From: Bacteroidia bacterium
Lineage (GTDB): Bacteria; Bacteroidota; Bacteroidia; J057; JADKCL01
NCBI GenBank assembly: GCA_020635905.1
Contig: JACJYV010000003.1
Location: 1-64,000 of the forward strand
Reading direction: 5' to 3'
Length of the DNA stretch: 64,000 nucleotides
Position numbers and translations under genes: made by a program. Shown here piece after piece: positions 54,755 through 63,003 of the stretch. The notes under the pieces are model-generated. The model saw nothing but the letters and a program-made list of their open reading frames with translations, searched no databases and was not told where the DNA came from. Numbering within the stretch: the stretch's first letter is position 1; each line of letters begins with the position of its first letter.

Positions 54755-55699
54755 TTGGCTAAAATTCAAAAGTATATCAACTACATCAAGGAAGCCTTTC
54801 TGAACCCTATCCACCTGATCGGGCTTTCTGTTGCGACCATTGGCATTGTCTTACTGGTTTTTCTTCTCCCTCTCCTGGTTCCGGGCGTCAATTTCCTGCC
54901 TTTGCTCCTGCTTTTGGGCGGACTGGAAATGCTCTATCTGGGCGTAATGAGCAAGAATAAGCGCTTTATCCGCGCCATCAACGCAAAATACACCAAAGAG
55001 ATCGAAGAGTATCACAAGTCCAAAGCCATCACAGACTATTATAACGGACTTACTGCGCCCCGTCAGCGTCGTTTTGAGTTTTTCAAAGAAAAACTCGACG
55101 AGATTCGGGCCAATTACAAGAATATTCACCGCGATCATCCCCAAATCGTCAATAATTACCTCGAAAAGATCAACAACCTCCAGTTGACCTACTCGCGCCT
55201 CCTCTTCATGCAGGACAAACTGCCTGCTTACCTCAACAAGGAAAATCCTGATCAGATTCGCAAGGAAATTGAGGTTTTGAAGAAAAGCATGGCCGAGGAT
55301 TCGGGCAAACTGAGGCAGATCAAAGCCAAGCGTATCCAATTGATGGAAAAACGCATTGAGGCCTTTGGTAAAGCCAAGGAAAATGGCAAAATCATTGGCG
55401 CCCAACTGCAAACCATTGAGGAAATGGTGCAATACATCAAGGACCAGCCTGTGGCCCTCAAATCCACGGACGAGGATACGGTCATGATCGACAACATCCT
55501 TTTCGAGACCGAGCAAATGCAGAATACCATTTCTGACATTGAATCCATCATGTCGAGCGGTCTTGAAACAGACACCTATTTTGATTCAACGCCTGCTTTT
55601 GAGGCTCCCATGTCGGGCAGCGCCCTGACCGAGGACAGCTACGGCGACCTCAATCTGGATGATTTTGACATGAGCAGCGAGGACAAAGTCGCAGAATAA
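54755..55699 (+). CDS. Membrane-anchored coiled-coil protein of unknown function
   Basis: 314 aa. The start is TTG at 54755. Two adjacent membrane helices (about 17-38 and 44-62) are followed by a long helical, coiled-coil-like region (65-250; charged heptads such as EIEVLKKSMAEDSGKLRQIKAKRIQL) and an acidic C-terminal tail (NLDDFDMSSEDKVAE). The long part faces the cytoplasm if the N-terminus does. It starts 52 bp after gltX. No family recognised. Confidence 0.75.
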   Translation: MAKIQKYINYIKEAFLNPIHLIGLSVATIGIVLLVFLLPLLVPGVNFLPLLLLLGGLEMLYLGVMSKNKRFIRAINAKYTKEIEEYHKSKAITDYYNGLTAPRQRRFEFFKEKLDEIRANYKNIHRDHPQIVNNYLEKINNLQLTYSRLLFMQDKLPAYLNKENPDQIRKEIEVLKKSMAEDSGKLRQIKAKRIQLMEKRIEAFGKAKENGKIIGAQLQTIEEMVQYIKDQPVALKSTDEDTVMIDNILFETEQMQNTISDIESIMSSGLETDTYFDSTPAFEAPMSGSALTEDSYGDLNLDDFDMSSEDKVAE

Positions 55700-55713
55700 T
55701 TTTTACAATTGCA

Positions 55714-56493
55714 ATGGCATATAATACTCTCTCCCTTGAAACCAGGGGCAAAACCCTGATTATCACCATCAACCGTCCCAATGTGTATAATGCACTAAAC
55801 CGTGAGGTGATTGCAGAACTGGGATTGGCTTTCAAGGATTTTTTTCAGAATGAAAGCTGGCTGGGAGCGATCCTGACGGGAGCGGGAGATAAGGCCTTTG
55901 CCGCAGGGGCCGACATTTCAGAAATCAACGGGTTGAGCAAACCAGAGGCGCAAAAGCTCAGCGAAACAGGCCAGGTATTGTTTGAAATGATCGAATCTGG
56001 ATCCAAACCCGTCATTGCGGCAGTCAATGGCTTCGCCTTGGGTGGAGGCTGCGAACTGTGCATGTCATGCCACATGCGGGTCGCCAGCGACAATGCCAAA
56101 TTCGGCCAGCCCGAGGTAAACCTGGGACTGATTGCAGGCTACGGAGGCACGCAGCGCCTTCCCCGTCTGATTGGCCGCACCAAGGCCACGGAACTGCTCC
56201 TCACTGGCGATGCCATCAAAGCCAGCCAGGCCCTGGAACTTGGTCTGGTCAATTATGTGACCACCCAGGATGAGCTTTTGGGCAAATGCGAAGAAATTCT
56301 GGAGAAAATTTACACCAAATCACCCCTGGCCATTGCCCATACCCTTCATGCCATTCACGAAGGCTGGTACGATCTGGCCAAAGGATTCAAGGTTGAAAAC
56401 CAGAAATTTGCCGAATCTGCTGCCTCTCACGATGGCTGGGAAGGCACCCAGGCATTCCTCGAAAAACGGAAACCCGCATTTAAAGGGAATTGA
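55714..56493 (+). CDS. Enoyl-CoA hydratase/isomerase family protein
   Basis: 259 aa crotonase fold. Typical features are NRPNVYNALNREV, the oxyanion-hole strand GAGDKAFAAGADISEI, and NGFALGGGCELCMSCHMRVA with the acidic partner in QPEVNLGLIAGYGGTQRLPRLIG. Glu in GGGCEL and Glu in PEVNLG are the two catalytic Glu candidates of hydratases. It hydrates 2-enoyl-CoA in fatty acid or amino acid breakdown; the specific substrate is uncertain. It starts 14 bases after the previous stop. Confidence 0.92.
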   Translation: MAYNTLSLETRGKTLIITINRPNVYNALNREVIAELGLAFKDFFQNESWLGAILTGAGDKAFAAGADISEINGLSKPEAQKLSETGQVLFEMIESGSKPVIAAVNGFALGGGCELCMSCHMRVASDNAKFGQPEVNLGLIAGYGGTQRLPRLIGRTKATELLLTGDAIKASQALELGLVNYVTTQDELLGKCEEILEKIYTKSPLAIAHTLHAIHEGWYDLAKGFKVENQKFAESAASHDGWEGTQAFLEKRKPAFKGN

Positions 56494-56617
56494 GTAAAAT
56501 CAATCCATTTTGGGGTTGAGATAACAGAAACTGTGCATAATCTGGATTGCCAGGGTGCGCGAAAATCCTTATCTTAGATTAAATTGGACTCACCAGACTT
56601 TTGCTGAATCAAACCAG

Positions 56618-56956
56618 ATGGAAATTTTCCCTCAAACAGATGTTCAGGTTCTGACAGTTGAAAAAACCAACACAGAAACTGATGGAGAATATCACGTAAT
56701 CTTGCTGGACGACGATGCCCACACCTACGATTATGTGATCGAAATGCTGATGGATACCTGCGGCCACACCGTGGATCAGGCCTACAAGAGCGCAGTTGAG
56801 GTGGATTCAGCGGGATTTGTGATTGTTTTTACCGCTTACAAAAGCAAAGCATTGGAGGTCAGGGACAGCATTCATGCTTATGGAGCTGACTGGCGTATTC
56901 CCACCTCAGCGGGCGGCATGTCTGCCATTGTGGAGCCTGCGGAATTATTTGATTAA
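56618..56956 (+). CDS. clpS: ClpS-like adaptor protein
   Basis: 112 aa from the ATG at 56618. The ClpS fold is seen in YHVILLDDDAHTYDYVIEMLMDTCGHTVDQAYKSAVEVD, with DDDAHTYD replacing the usual DDxNTF/PxE loop, and the later GFVIVFTAYKSKALEVRDSIHAYGAD. It delivers N-degron substrates to ClpAP/ClpCP. The Asn/Thr-Met pocket residues are partly changed, so its specificity may differ. Its stop overlaps the convergent zinc peptidase stop by 4 bases. Confidence 0.85.
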   Translation: MEIFPQTDVQVLTVEKTNTETDGEYHVILLDDDAHTYDYVIEMLMDTCGHTVDQAYKSAVEVDSAGFVIVFTAYKSKALEVRDSIHAYGADWRIPTSAGGMSAIVEPAELFD

Positions 56957-57711
56957 TCCCCATACTCCAATTCACATTTTTCAGAGATCAGTTCCCTGCT
57001 TCTTCCAGCAAAGATCATGATGTAATAGAGCAACGTGGCCAGTGATTGAATTGCTGCCACGAAATAAGTCATGGCCGCCCAGCGCAGGCCATCTTTGGCC
57101 ATTTTGTATTCTTCGCCCGTGGTTACCCCCGACTGATTGATCCAGGCCAGCCCGCGACGGGAAGCATCCACCTCAACAGGCAGGGTAATGAGGGAAAATA
57201 AGGTGGTAGCGCCAAAGAGGCAGATTCCCCCCAGCAAAAGACCCGGAAAGGTATTGACCAGCAATATCCCAGCTATCAAAACGAGTTGCAGGACCATGCC
57301 ACTGCCAATTTTCACAATGGGAACCAGGGCAGAACGCATTTTCAGCCATTGATAACCTGTGGCATGCTGCACGGCATGTCCCACCTCATGGGCCGCGACT
57401 GCGGCCGCCATCACACTGGCCGTCTGATAAACATAAGGACTGAGGTTGACTGTTTTATTGGCGGGATTGTAATGGTCGGTCAGAAAGCCCTGCACGGAGG
57501 TAACTTTCACATCAAAAATCCCATTATCTCTTAACATCCTCTGCGCCACCTCGGCCCCGGTGAGGCCCGAACTGTTCGCAATACTGGCATATTTATTCAT
57601 CCTGCTTTTCAGCACTCCACCCACAATCATCCCGATCACCATAAAGATGATGGAGATGAAATATATCCCAATGTAGGGATTCGCCATTATTCCAACTGTT
57701 TCAGGTTGCAT
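56953..57711 (-). CDS. Neutral zinc metallopeptidase (Zn_peptidase_2 family), membrane protein
   Basis: 252 aa; an alternative ATG at 57687 would shorten it by 8. A first membrane helix (about 14-33) precedes the zinc motif AAHEVGHAVQHATGY (HExxH, about 108), with further helices (about 135-175 and 215-240). Membrane-embedded putative metallopeptidases of this family (PF04298-type) occur across bacteria; substrates are unknown. It is convergent with clpS. Confidence 0.88.
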   Translation of the reverse strand: MQPETVGIMANPYIGIYFISIIFMVIGMIVGGVLKSRMNKYASIANSSGLTGAEVAQRMLRDNGIFDVKVTSVQGFLTDHYNPANKTVNLSPYVYQTASVMAAAVAAHEVGHAVQHATGYQWLKMRSALVPIVKIGSGMVLQLVLIAGILLVNTFPGLLLGGICLFGATTLFSLITLPVEVDASRRGLAWINQSGVTTGEEYKMAKDGLRWAAMTYFVAAIQSLATLLYYIMIFAGRSRELISEKCELEYGD

Positions 57712-57802
57712 AACTTTGTTTTTTGGACTGGATACGGGGATTCATGGGATAAAGTTTATCCCTTTCCACTGAAATACGATTATGCCAGATTAATAAAAAG
57801 CC

Positions 57803-60430
57803 TTACTTGGCCAGTTCTTCGGCTTTTTTCACTGCTGCAGGAATACCTGCCGCATTTTTTCCGCCTGCAGAAGCGAAGAAAGGCTGTCCTCCCCCCCCAC
57901 CCTGAATCTCTTTGGCCAGGTCGCGGATGAGTTGAGAGGCATTGAATCTGCCTGCCTTTTCGAGGTCTTCAGTCAAAATGACATTCAGCAACGGTTTTTC
58001 GTCGATTACCGCGCCCAGTACCACCAGGGTATTGCTCAATCCCTGACGGAGGTTGAAAGCCAGGGTTTTGAGGTTTTCGGCCGTACCCACTTCCACCACT
58101 TCGTTGAGCAGGTCAAAATCGCCCATGGATTTGACTCTGGTTTTCAGGTCTCCCTGCATTCTGCTCACCTTCTCAGCGTTCATTTTTTCAATTTCCTTTT
58201 CCATCTGACGGCTTTTCTGCACCAGGTCTTCCACGGCACGCACGGGGTCCTGAGCGCCTTTGAGCAGTTCATTGATGCGTTCCAGCACGGCAGCTTTTTG
58301 GTCGAGATACTCGATGGCATTGCCCGAAGTTACCGCTTCAACCCGGCGAACGCCGGCTGCAATGGAGCTTTCGCTCACAAATTTGAACAGACGGATATCA
58401 GAGGTATTTTCCACGTGACAACCTCCGCACAACTCGACAGAGTATGCGGGATCAAAGGTGATCATGCGTACGGTATCGCCATATTTTTCCCCAAAAAGGG
58501 CCATAGCGCCTTTGGCTTTGGCCTCGGCAATGGAAATGCTGCGATTTTCCCCACGAGGAATGGATGCAGCGATTTTTTCGTTGACAATTTTCTCCACTTC
58601 CTCCATTTCCTCTGGAGACATTTTATTGAAGTGGGAGAAGTCAAAACGCAGGATTTTATCAGAAACGAGGGATCCGCGCTGTTCCACATGGGTGCCCAGC
58701 ACCCTGCGCAGGGCGGCATGCAGGAGGTGAGTGGCCGAGTGATTGGCCAAAATGGCCTTGCGGCGGCCTTTATTCACTTCCATGATCCACTCTCCGTCGG
58801 GTGACTGGGGAAGTTTATTCACAAAGTGAACAATCAACTCATTTTCGCGGCGGGTATCCAACACGTGAATCACCTCGTCGCCTTTGCTGATAGTCCCCGT
58901 ATCGCCTACCTGTCCTCCACCTTCAGCATAGAAAGGAGTTACATCCGTAACAACCTGATAGACATTGCCTTTGGCACCTTTCACCGTGCGGTATTGCAGG
59001 ATTCTGGCCGAAGTTTCCAGCTCGTCATAGCCCACAAAAACGGGCATTTGCGTAAATTCATTGACCTTCACCCAATCGCCCGTCTGTACCTGGGCATCGA
59101 GTTGTGCGCGCTCACTTTGGGCTTTGAGCAGCTTGTGAAACACCTCCTGATCCACTGTCCAGCCAAGTTCTTTGGCCATCAATTGGGTCAGCTCGAAGGG
59201 GAATCCAAACGTATCCTTCAGTTTGAAGGCAAATTCCCCGTCCAGCACTTTACTGGTTCCCTCAGCATTTTCAATGTATTGCTCAAAAAGCTGGGTGCCG
59301 CGTGCCAGGGTCCGCAGGAAGGATTTTTCCTCTGCTTCAATATTCTCACGCACCAGTTTTTCCTGCTTTCCAAGTTCGGGGAAAATATCCTTGTACAATT
59401 CCACCAAAATGGCCACCATATTGTAGAGGAAAGGCTTGTCCTGACCCAGGAAGCGGTAAGCATAGCGGGTCGCCCGACGCAAAATCGCGCGAATCACATA
59501 ACCTGCGCCTCCGTTGGAGGGCAACTGACCGTCGGAGATGGCAAAACTGACCGCGCGGATGTGGTCCATGACCACCCGCATGGCGATGTCGCTTTCCTCG
59601 GCCTGACCGTATTTGATACCCGAAATCCTTTCCAGGTGAGCCTTCAGGTCGTCAAAGAGGTCTGAGTCGTAATTGGATTTTTTGCCTTGCAAAACCATGC
59701 AGATGCGCTCGAAACCCATGCCCGTATCCACATTTTTGGCGGGCAGCGGGCTGAGTGATTTGTCTGCGCTGCGGTTGAACTCCATGAAAACCAGATTCCA
59801 GAGTTCGATCACATGGGGATTATCTGCGTTGACCAACTCGTGCCCGGGAACCAGGGCCCGCTCTTCCTCGGTGCGCAGGTCGATATGGATCTCAGAACAG
59901 GGCCCGCAGGGACCTACATCGCCCATTTCCCAGAAATTATCCTTTTTTCCACAGGCCAGGATTCGGTCAGCAGGAATCCACTTTTTCCACTCGGTCACCG
60001 CATCTTCGTCTTTGCCCAATCCATCGGCCTCGTCTCCGCCAAAAACCGTGGCATAGAGGCGATCTTCGGGCAATCCAAAGACTTTGGTCATCAGTTCCCA
60101 GGCCCAGGCAATGGCGTCTTTTTTATAGTAATCCCCAAAGGACCAGTTGCCCAACATCTCAAACATGGTGTTGTGATAGGTGTCGTGGCCCACATCTTCG
60201 AGATCATTATGTTTACCCGAGGCACGTAAGCATTTTTGGGTATCTGCAATGCGGGGCGCCGCCGGGGGCTTCAGTCCAAGAAAATTGTCCTTAAATTGGT
60301 TCATCCCTGAATTGGTGAACAAAAGAGTGGGATCGTCCTTAATCACGATTGGAGCAGAAGAAACGATCAAATGCCCTTTGGAGGCAAAAAACTCCAGGAA
60401 TTGGTTTCGAATTTCAGTGGACTTCAGCAT
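57803..60430 (-). CDS. alaS: Alanine-tRNA ligase
   Basis: 875 aa, full length. The class II catalytic core begins RNQFLEFFASKGH; the editing domain has HSATHLLHAALR (zinc HxxxH) and CGGCHVEN (CxxxH), and a C-terminal DHHA1-type domain ends GGGGGQPFFASAGG. It charges tRNA-Ala and clears mischarged Ser and Gly. It is the first gene of no visible operon; its promoter region overlaps a DnaA-box cluster. Confidence 0.97.
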   Translation of the reverse strand: MLKSTEIRNQFLEFFASKGHLIVSSAPIVIKDDPTLLFTNSGMNQFKDNFLGLKPPAAPRIADTQKCLRASGKHNDLEDVGHDTYHNTMFEMLGNWSFGDYYKKDAIAWAWELMTKVFGLPEDRLYATVFGGDEADGLGKDEDAVTEWKKWIPADRILACGKKDNFWEMGDVGPCGPCSEIHIDLRTEEERALVPGHELVNADNPHVIELWNLVFMEFNRSADKSLSPLPAKNVDTGMGFERICMVLQGKKSNYDSDLFDDLKAHLERISGIKYGQAEESDIAMRVVMDHIRAVSFAISDGQLPSNGGAGYVIRAILRRATRYAYRFLGQDKPFLYNMVAILVELYKDIFPELGKQEKLVRENIEAEEKSFLRTLARGTQLFEQYIENAEGTSKVLDGEFAFKLKDTFGFPFELTQLMAKELGWTVDQEVFHKLLKAQSERAQLDAQVQTGDWVKVNEFTQMPVFVGYDELETSARILQYRTVKGAKGNVYQVVTDVTPFYAEGGGQVGDTGTISKGDEVIHVLDTRRENELIVHFVNKLPQSPDGEWIMEVNKGRRKAILANHSATHLLHAALRRVLGTHVEQRGSLVSDKILRFDFSHFNKMSPEEMEEVEKIVNEKIAASIPRGENRSISIAEAKAKGAMALFGEKYGDTVRMITFDPAYSVELCGGCHVENTSDIRLFKFVSESSIAAGVRRVEAVTSGNAIEYLDQKAAVLERINELLKGAQDPVRAVEDLVQKSRQMEKEIEKMNAEKVSRMQGDLKTRVKSMGDFDLLNEVVEVGTAENLKTLAFNLRQGLSNTLVVLGAVIDEKPLLNVILTEDLEKAGRFNASQLIRDLAKEIQGGGGGQPFFASAGGKNAAGIPAAVKKAEELAK

Positions 60431-60446
60431 GGTGTAAGAATGAAAT

Positions 60447-60454
60447 CAAAAATA
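60447..60454 (-). promoter_or_regulatory. -7 box TATTTTTG of alaS
   Basis: On the minus strand, perfect TAnnTTTG, 16 bases before the alaS ATG. The first DnaA box (60456-60464) begins two bases upstream of it. Confidence 0.6.
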
Positions 60455-60455
60455 T

Positions 60456-60531
60456 TGTGGATAACCTGTGGATAAAGTTTGGAACTTAAAAAAATTTTAC
60501 TAATTTAGACTTGTGGACAACATGTGGATAA
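60456..60531 (-). promoter_or_regulatory. Cluster of four DnaA boxes (two pairs)
   Basis: Minus-strand TTATCCACA at 60456-60464, 60467-60475 and 60523-60531, and TTGTCCACA at 60512-60520. Within each pair the repeat distance is 11 bases (one helical turn), and the two pairs are 56 bases apart. The 36 bases between pairs are AT-rich. It is a strong candidate for DnaA binding: an origin or DnaA-regulated promoter. Confidence 0.7.
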
Positions 60532-60638
60532 CCCAAAAGTATTGCAAGTGAATAAACTTTTACTAAATTACTAACCGATTCAAGCCGCTAACCTACCCGC
60601 AAGCGGGGCAAAACTACTAAAAAGTAAACTCTTTTCTT

Positions 60639-61589
60639 ATGGCCAGAATCAAATATTATTACGACGTTGAGACCTGCCAGTTTGAAAGACAAAGGCTGAA
60701 CTGGAAAACAATTACCAGGCAAGTCCTCCATTACGGAGCAATTTCAGGCTTTGTGGCAGCTGCCCTTTTGGCCGGCGTCTTTTTCTTCTACAACAGCCCT
60801 AAGGAGAAATACCTTTCCGAGCAAAATGCCAAACTGAAGAAAAACATCCTCACCTATGATGAGCAAATTGCCCGCCTGGAAACCAGTCTGAATGACCTGC
60901 ACCAGAAGGACAACGAATTTTACCGGGCAATCATGAACCTGCCTGAGGTTTCCAGTGGTATGTGGAACGGAGGTACGGGTGGTTCAGCCAACACTTCTAT
61001 CCACGTGAACGACGAGGAAATGGAGAAGACCCAGCAGCAACTGCACCAGATGGAAATCAAGCAGAAAATTCAGTCACAAAGCTTTGTGAATCTGTTTGAG
61101 AAGCTGAAAGCCAAGGAACTCGAATTGGCTCACATTCCTTCCATCCGTCCCGTGACAGGCGCGTTGGTATCTGGTTTTGGCCTGCGCATGCACCCCATTC
61201 TCAAAATCAAAAAACTGCATACAGGTTTGGATTTTGCCTGCCCGGAAGGAACTCCCATTTACGCTTCAGGCGATGGTGTGGTGTCTTTTGCCGGCCGTCA
61301 CCAGAACGGTTATGGAATCCATGTGGATATCAATCACGGCTACGGCTACGTGACCAAGTATGGCCACATGTCTCAACTGAAAGTTTCCCAGGGACAAAAA
61401 GTAAAACGTGGAGATATCATTGGCTACTCAGGCAATACCGGACTTTCCAAAGGTCCGCACCTCCACTACGAAATAATCAAAAACGGCCGCAAGATCAATC
61501 CTGTGGATTACTTCTACTCGGATTTGCAACCTTCGGACTACGTTGAATTCAAGAAACGCGCAGAACAAGCAGGTGAATCAATGGACTAA
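60639..61589 (+). CDS. M23 metallopeptidase with N-terminal membrane anchor and coiled coil
   Basis: 316 aa. One membrane helix (about 30-50), then a coiled-coil region (about 60-165; EKYLSEQNAKLKKNILTYDEQIARL), and the M23 domain (about 175-295): GFGLRMHPILKIKKLHTGLDF (H-x3-D), KYGHMSQL and GPHLHYEI (HLH). It resembles the DipM/EnvC-type cell-wall peptidases or activators. It is transcribed away from alaS, followed by a strong terminator. Confidence 0.92.
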   Translation: MARIKYYYDVETCQFERQRLNWKTITRQVLHYGAISGFVAAALLAGVFFFYNSPKEKYLSEQNAKLKKNILTYDEQIARLETSLNDLHQKDNEFYRAIMNLPEVSSGMWNGGTGGSANTSIHVNDEEMEKTQQQLHQMEIKQKIQSQSFVNLFEKLKAKELELAHIPSIRPVTGALVSGFGLRMHPILKIKKLHTGLDFACPEGTPIYASGDGVVSFAGRHQNGYGIHVDINHGYGYVTKYGHMSQLKVSQGQKVKRGDIIGYSGNTGLSKGPHLHYEIIKNGRKINPVDYFYSDLQPSDYVEFKKRAEQAGESMD

Positions 61590-61610
61590 ACATCCCTTGG
61601 TAAGACCAGT

Positions 61611-61641
61611 ACTCCGGGCCCTTTGGTCCGGAGTTTTTTTT
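61611..61641 (+). terminator. Intrinsic terminator after the M23 gene
   Basis: ACTCCGGGCC and GGTCCGGAGT form a 10-bp stem (one G-U) with loop CTTT, followed by eight T. Confidence 0.9.
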
Positions 61642-61643
61642 AT

Positions 61644-61830
61644 GGGAACCTCGAAAAAACTTCAAGTTTCTTCGTTGGACCTGGTTCAATATTCAATTGG
61701 CAAATAACAATAACAATGAACAAACTGGGAATTTCTCCATTTGATTTGGTTCAGAAATGTTCATTTACAGTAAAAACTGTGCTTTCCTCACCTGCGTCCA
61801 CATTAAACTTCTTTGTTTATTGAAGTTCCT
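61644..61830 (+). mobile_element. MITE-like inverted-repeat element, copy C (long form)
   Basis: 187 bp, from GGGAACCTCGAAAAAAC to GTTTATTGAAGTTCC. It starts two bases after the T-run of the terminator. Its left and middle part matches copy A (TTCAAT, CAAATGGC/AATTGGC, CAATGAACAAACTG) and its right half matches copy D (GGTTCAGAAATG, CATTTACAGTA, CTTTCCTCACCTGCGTCC), so it looks like a combined or partly duplicated form. Confidence 0.72.
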
Positions 61831-61919
61831 TTTGTGCCCAAAGCCGGGGACTTAACGCTAAATTCATTGCATTTTCCCTTTTTATTAAGGAAATTGCTCC
61901 CCTATCCATCAAAAACCAC

Positions 61920-62255
61920 ATGGCGACCGATCACGAAGAAATTGAAAAACAGTACTACTCCATTGGAGAAGTTTCGGAGATGCTGGATGTAAATCCCTCT
62001 TTGATTCGTTTTTGGGAAAGTGAATTTGATTTGCTGAAGCCCAAGAAGAATCGCAAAGGCAACAGAATCTATACCCTGAAGGACATCGAGCTGATCAAAA
62101 ACATCTATTTTTTGGTCAAGGAGAAAAAATATACCCTGGCTGGCGCGGCCGAAAAACTGCGTAAAAACCCCAATGAAGTGACTCAGATCCAAAAAACACA
62201 AGAAACTTTGGTAAATTTGAGAGAATTTTTGGTGGAATTAAAAAATGCTTTGTAA
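61920..62255 (+). CDS. MerR family transcriptional regulator
   Basis: 111 aa. The winged helix-turn-helix at the N-terminus is YYSIGEVSEMLDVNPSLIRFWESEF, followed by NRIYTLKDIELIKNIYFLV and a short C-terminal helix (LREFLVELKN). It has no metal- or drug-binding domain, as in MlrA-like or small MerR proteins of Bacteroidota, often found near alaS and M23 peptidase genes. Its target is unknown. Its 3' end contains the promoter of the tRNA gene. Confidence 0.88.
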   Translation: MATDHEEIEKQYYSIGEVSEMLDVNPSLIRFWESEFDLLKPKKNRKGNRIYTLKDIELIKNIYFLVKEKKYTLAGAAEKLRKNPNEVTQIQKTQETLVNLREFLVELKNAL

Positions 62256-62260
62256 TTTCG
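62228..62260 (+). promoter_or_regulatory. Promoter of the tRNA gene inside the merR 3' end
   Basis: TTTG (62228-62231), 21-base spacer, TAATTTCG (62253-62260, seven of eight consensus positions), 10 bases before the tRNA. Confidence 0.55.
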
Positions 62261-62270
62261 CCAACCTAAT

Positions 62271-62344
62271 CGGGGTGTAGCTCAGCCTGGTAGAGTACTC
62301 GTCTGGGGGGCGAGTGGCCGCAGGTTCAAATCCTGCCACTCCGA
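62271..62344 (+). tRNA. tRNA-Pro (anticodon GGG)
   Basis: 74 bases. Acceptor CGGGGTG pairs with CACTCCG. The D arm is GCTC-AGCCTGGTA-GAGT, the anticodon arm CTCGT-CTGGGGG-GCGAG with GGG at the anticodon positions, and the T arm GCAGG-TTCAAAT-CCTGC. The discriminator is A; CCA is not encoded. It reads CCC and CCU. Confidence 0.95.
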
Positions 62345-62354
62345 CAAAACTTAA

Positions 62355-62388
62355 AAAACGCCAGCAATCGCTGGCGTTTTTCTTTTTT
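62355..62388 (+). terminator. Intrinsic terminator of the tRNA gene
   Basis: AAACGCCAGC and GCTGGCGTTT pair perfectly (10 bp) around AATC, followed by T-runs interrupted by one C. Confidence 0.9.
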
Positions 62389-62510
62389 GGTACCCTCTAA
62401 AAACTTCGAATCTCTGCGTTGGACTTGGTCCAGAAATGCTAATTTACGGTAGTAAACTGCGCTTTCTTCACCTGCGTCCGCCTTGATCTTCTTTGTTTTT
62501 AGAGGGCACC
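62389..62510 (+). mobile_element. MITE-like inverted-repeat element, copy D (best conserved ends)
   Basis: 122 bp. The left end GGTACCCTCTAAAAAC and right end GTTTTTAGAGGGCACC are complementary in 15 of 16 positions. It begins directly after the T-run of the tRNA terminator. It carries no protein-coding frame. Its internal part is nearly identical to copy E. Confidence 0.82.
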
Positions 62511-62545
62511 AGAAGGCAATGATCAGTTAAGAATTTACAAAACGG

Positions 62546-62650
62546 TAAAACTTCGAATCTCTGCGTTGGACTTGGTTCGGAAATGCTCATTTACAGTAGT
62601 AAACTGCGCTTTCTTCATCTGCGTCCGCCTTGATCTTCTTTGTTTTTGAC
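62546..62650 (+). mobile_element. MITE-like inverted-repeat element, copy E (ends decayed)
   Basis: It matches copy D over about 100 bp (ACTTCGAATCTCTGCGTTGG, then GTAAACTGCGCTTTCTTCA and GCCTTGATCTTCTTTGTTTT). The left terminal repeat is lost and the right end breaks off after GTTTTTGACA. It is 35 bp from copy D in the same orientation, so a tandem arrangement. Confidence 0.75.
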
Positions 62651-62670
62651 ATCCCTGCTGATTTCTATCT

Positions 62671-62919
62671 AAACCCGAAGGGTTCAAAAGTAGTCCCGTA
62701 GGGACGGCATATTTGTAGCCAGGGGCGTGAGCCCCGGGAAAATGCCGCATCGTGGACAGAGCCCCTGCGGGGCGGAACCAGACCTGTCTTGTGGAAAGCC
62801 CCAGCCGTTGTGCCGCCCCGCTGGGGCTCCCAAACCCGCTGGCGATTAACCCGGGGCTGACGCCCCGGGCTACAGATGTTTCGCCCCGAAGGGGCTATTC
62901 GCCTGTTCCTGGGAACAGG
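62671..62919. repeat. Second array of GC-rich hairpins
   Basis: Palindromes in close order: AACCCGAAGGGTT (62671), GTCCCGTAGGGAC (62693), GGGGCGTGAGCCCC (62722), GCCCCTGCGGGGC (62761), GCCCCAGC / GCTGGGGC (62798-62827), CCCGGGGCTGACGCCCCGGG (62850), GCCCCGAAGGGGC (62883) and CCTGTTCCTGGGAACAGG (62902). The GCCCC-core hairpins are shared with the array at 28022-28122. No transposase gene lies next to it here. Confidence 0.7.
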
Positions 62920-62956
62920 TATTTGGACAATAGCAGTTGAACAACTCGCCCTACTT

Positions 62957-62996
62957 AAATCTCTGCTTAGAACCTGTTTCAGAAATGCTCACTTAC
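62957..62996 (+). repeat. Fragment of the MITE-like element (copy F)
   Basis: AAATCTCTGC, then GTTTCAGAAATGCTCACTTAC, is the middle of the element as in copies D and E. The ends are absent. Confidence 0.5.
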
Positions 62997-63003
62997 CCAG
63001 GTA

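Noticed and set aside
57932..58804. Open frame of 290 aa on the plus strand
   Set aside because: Antisense to alaS.
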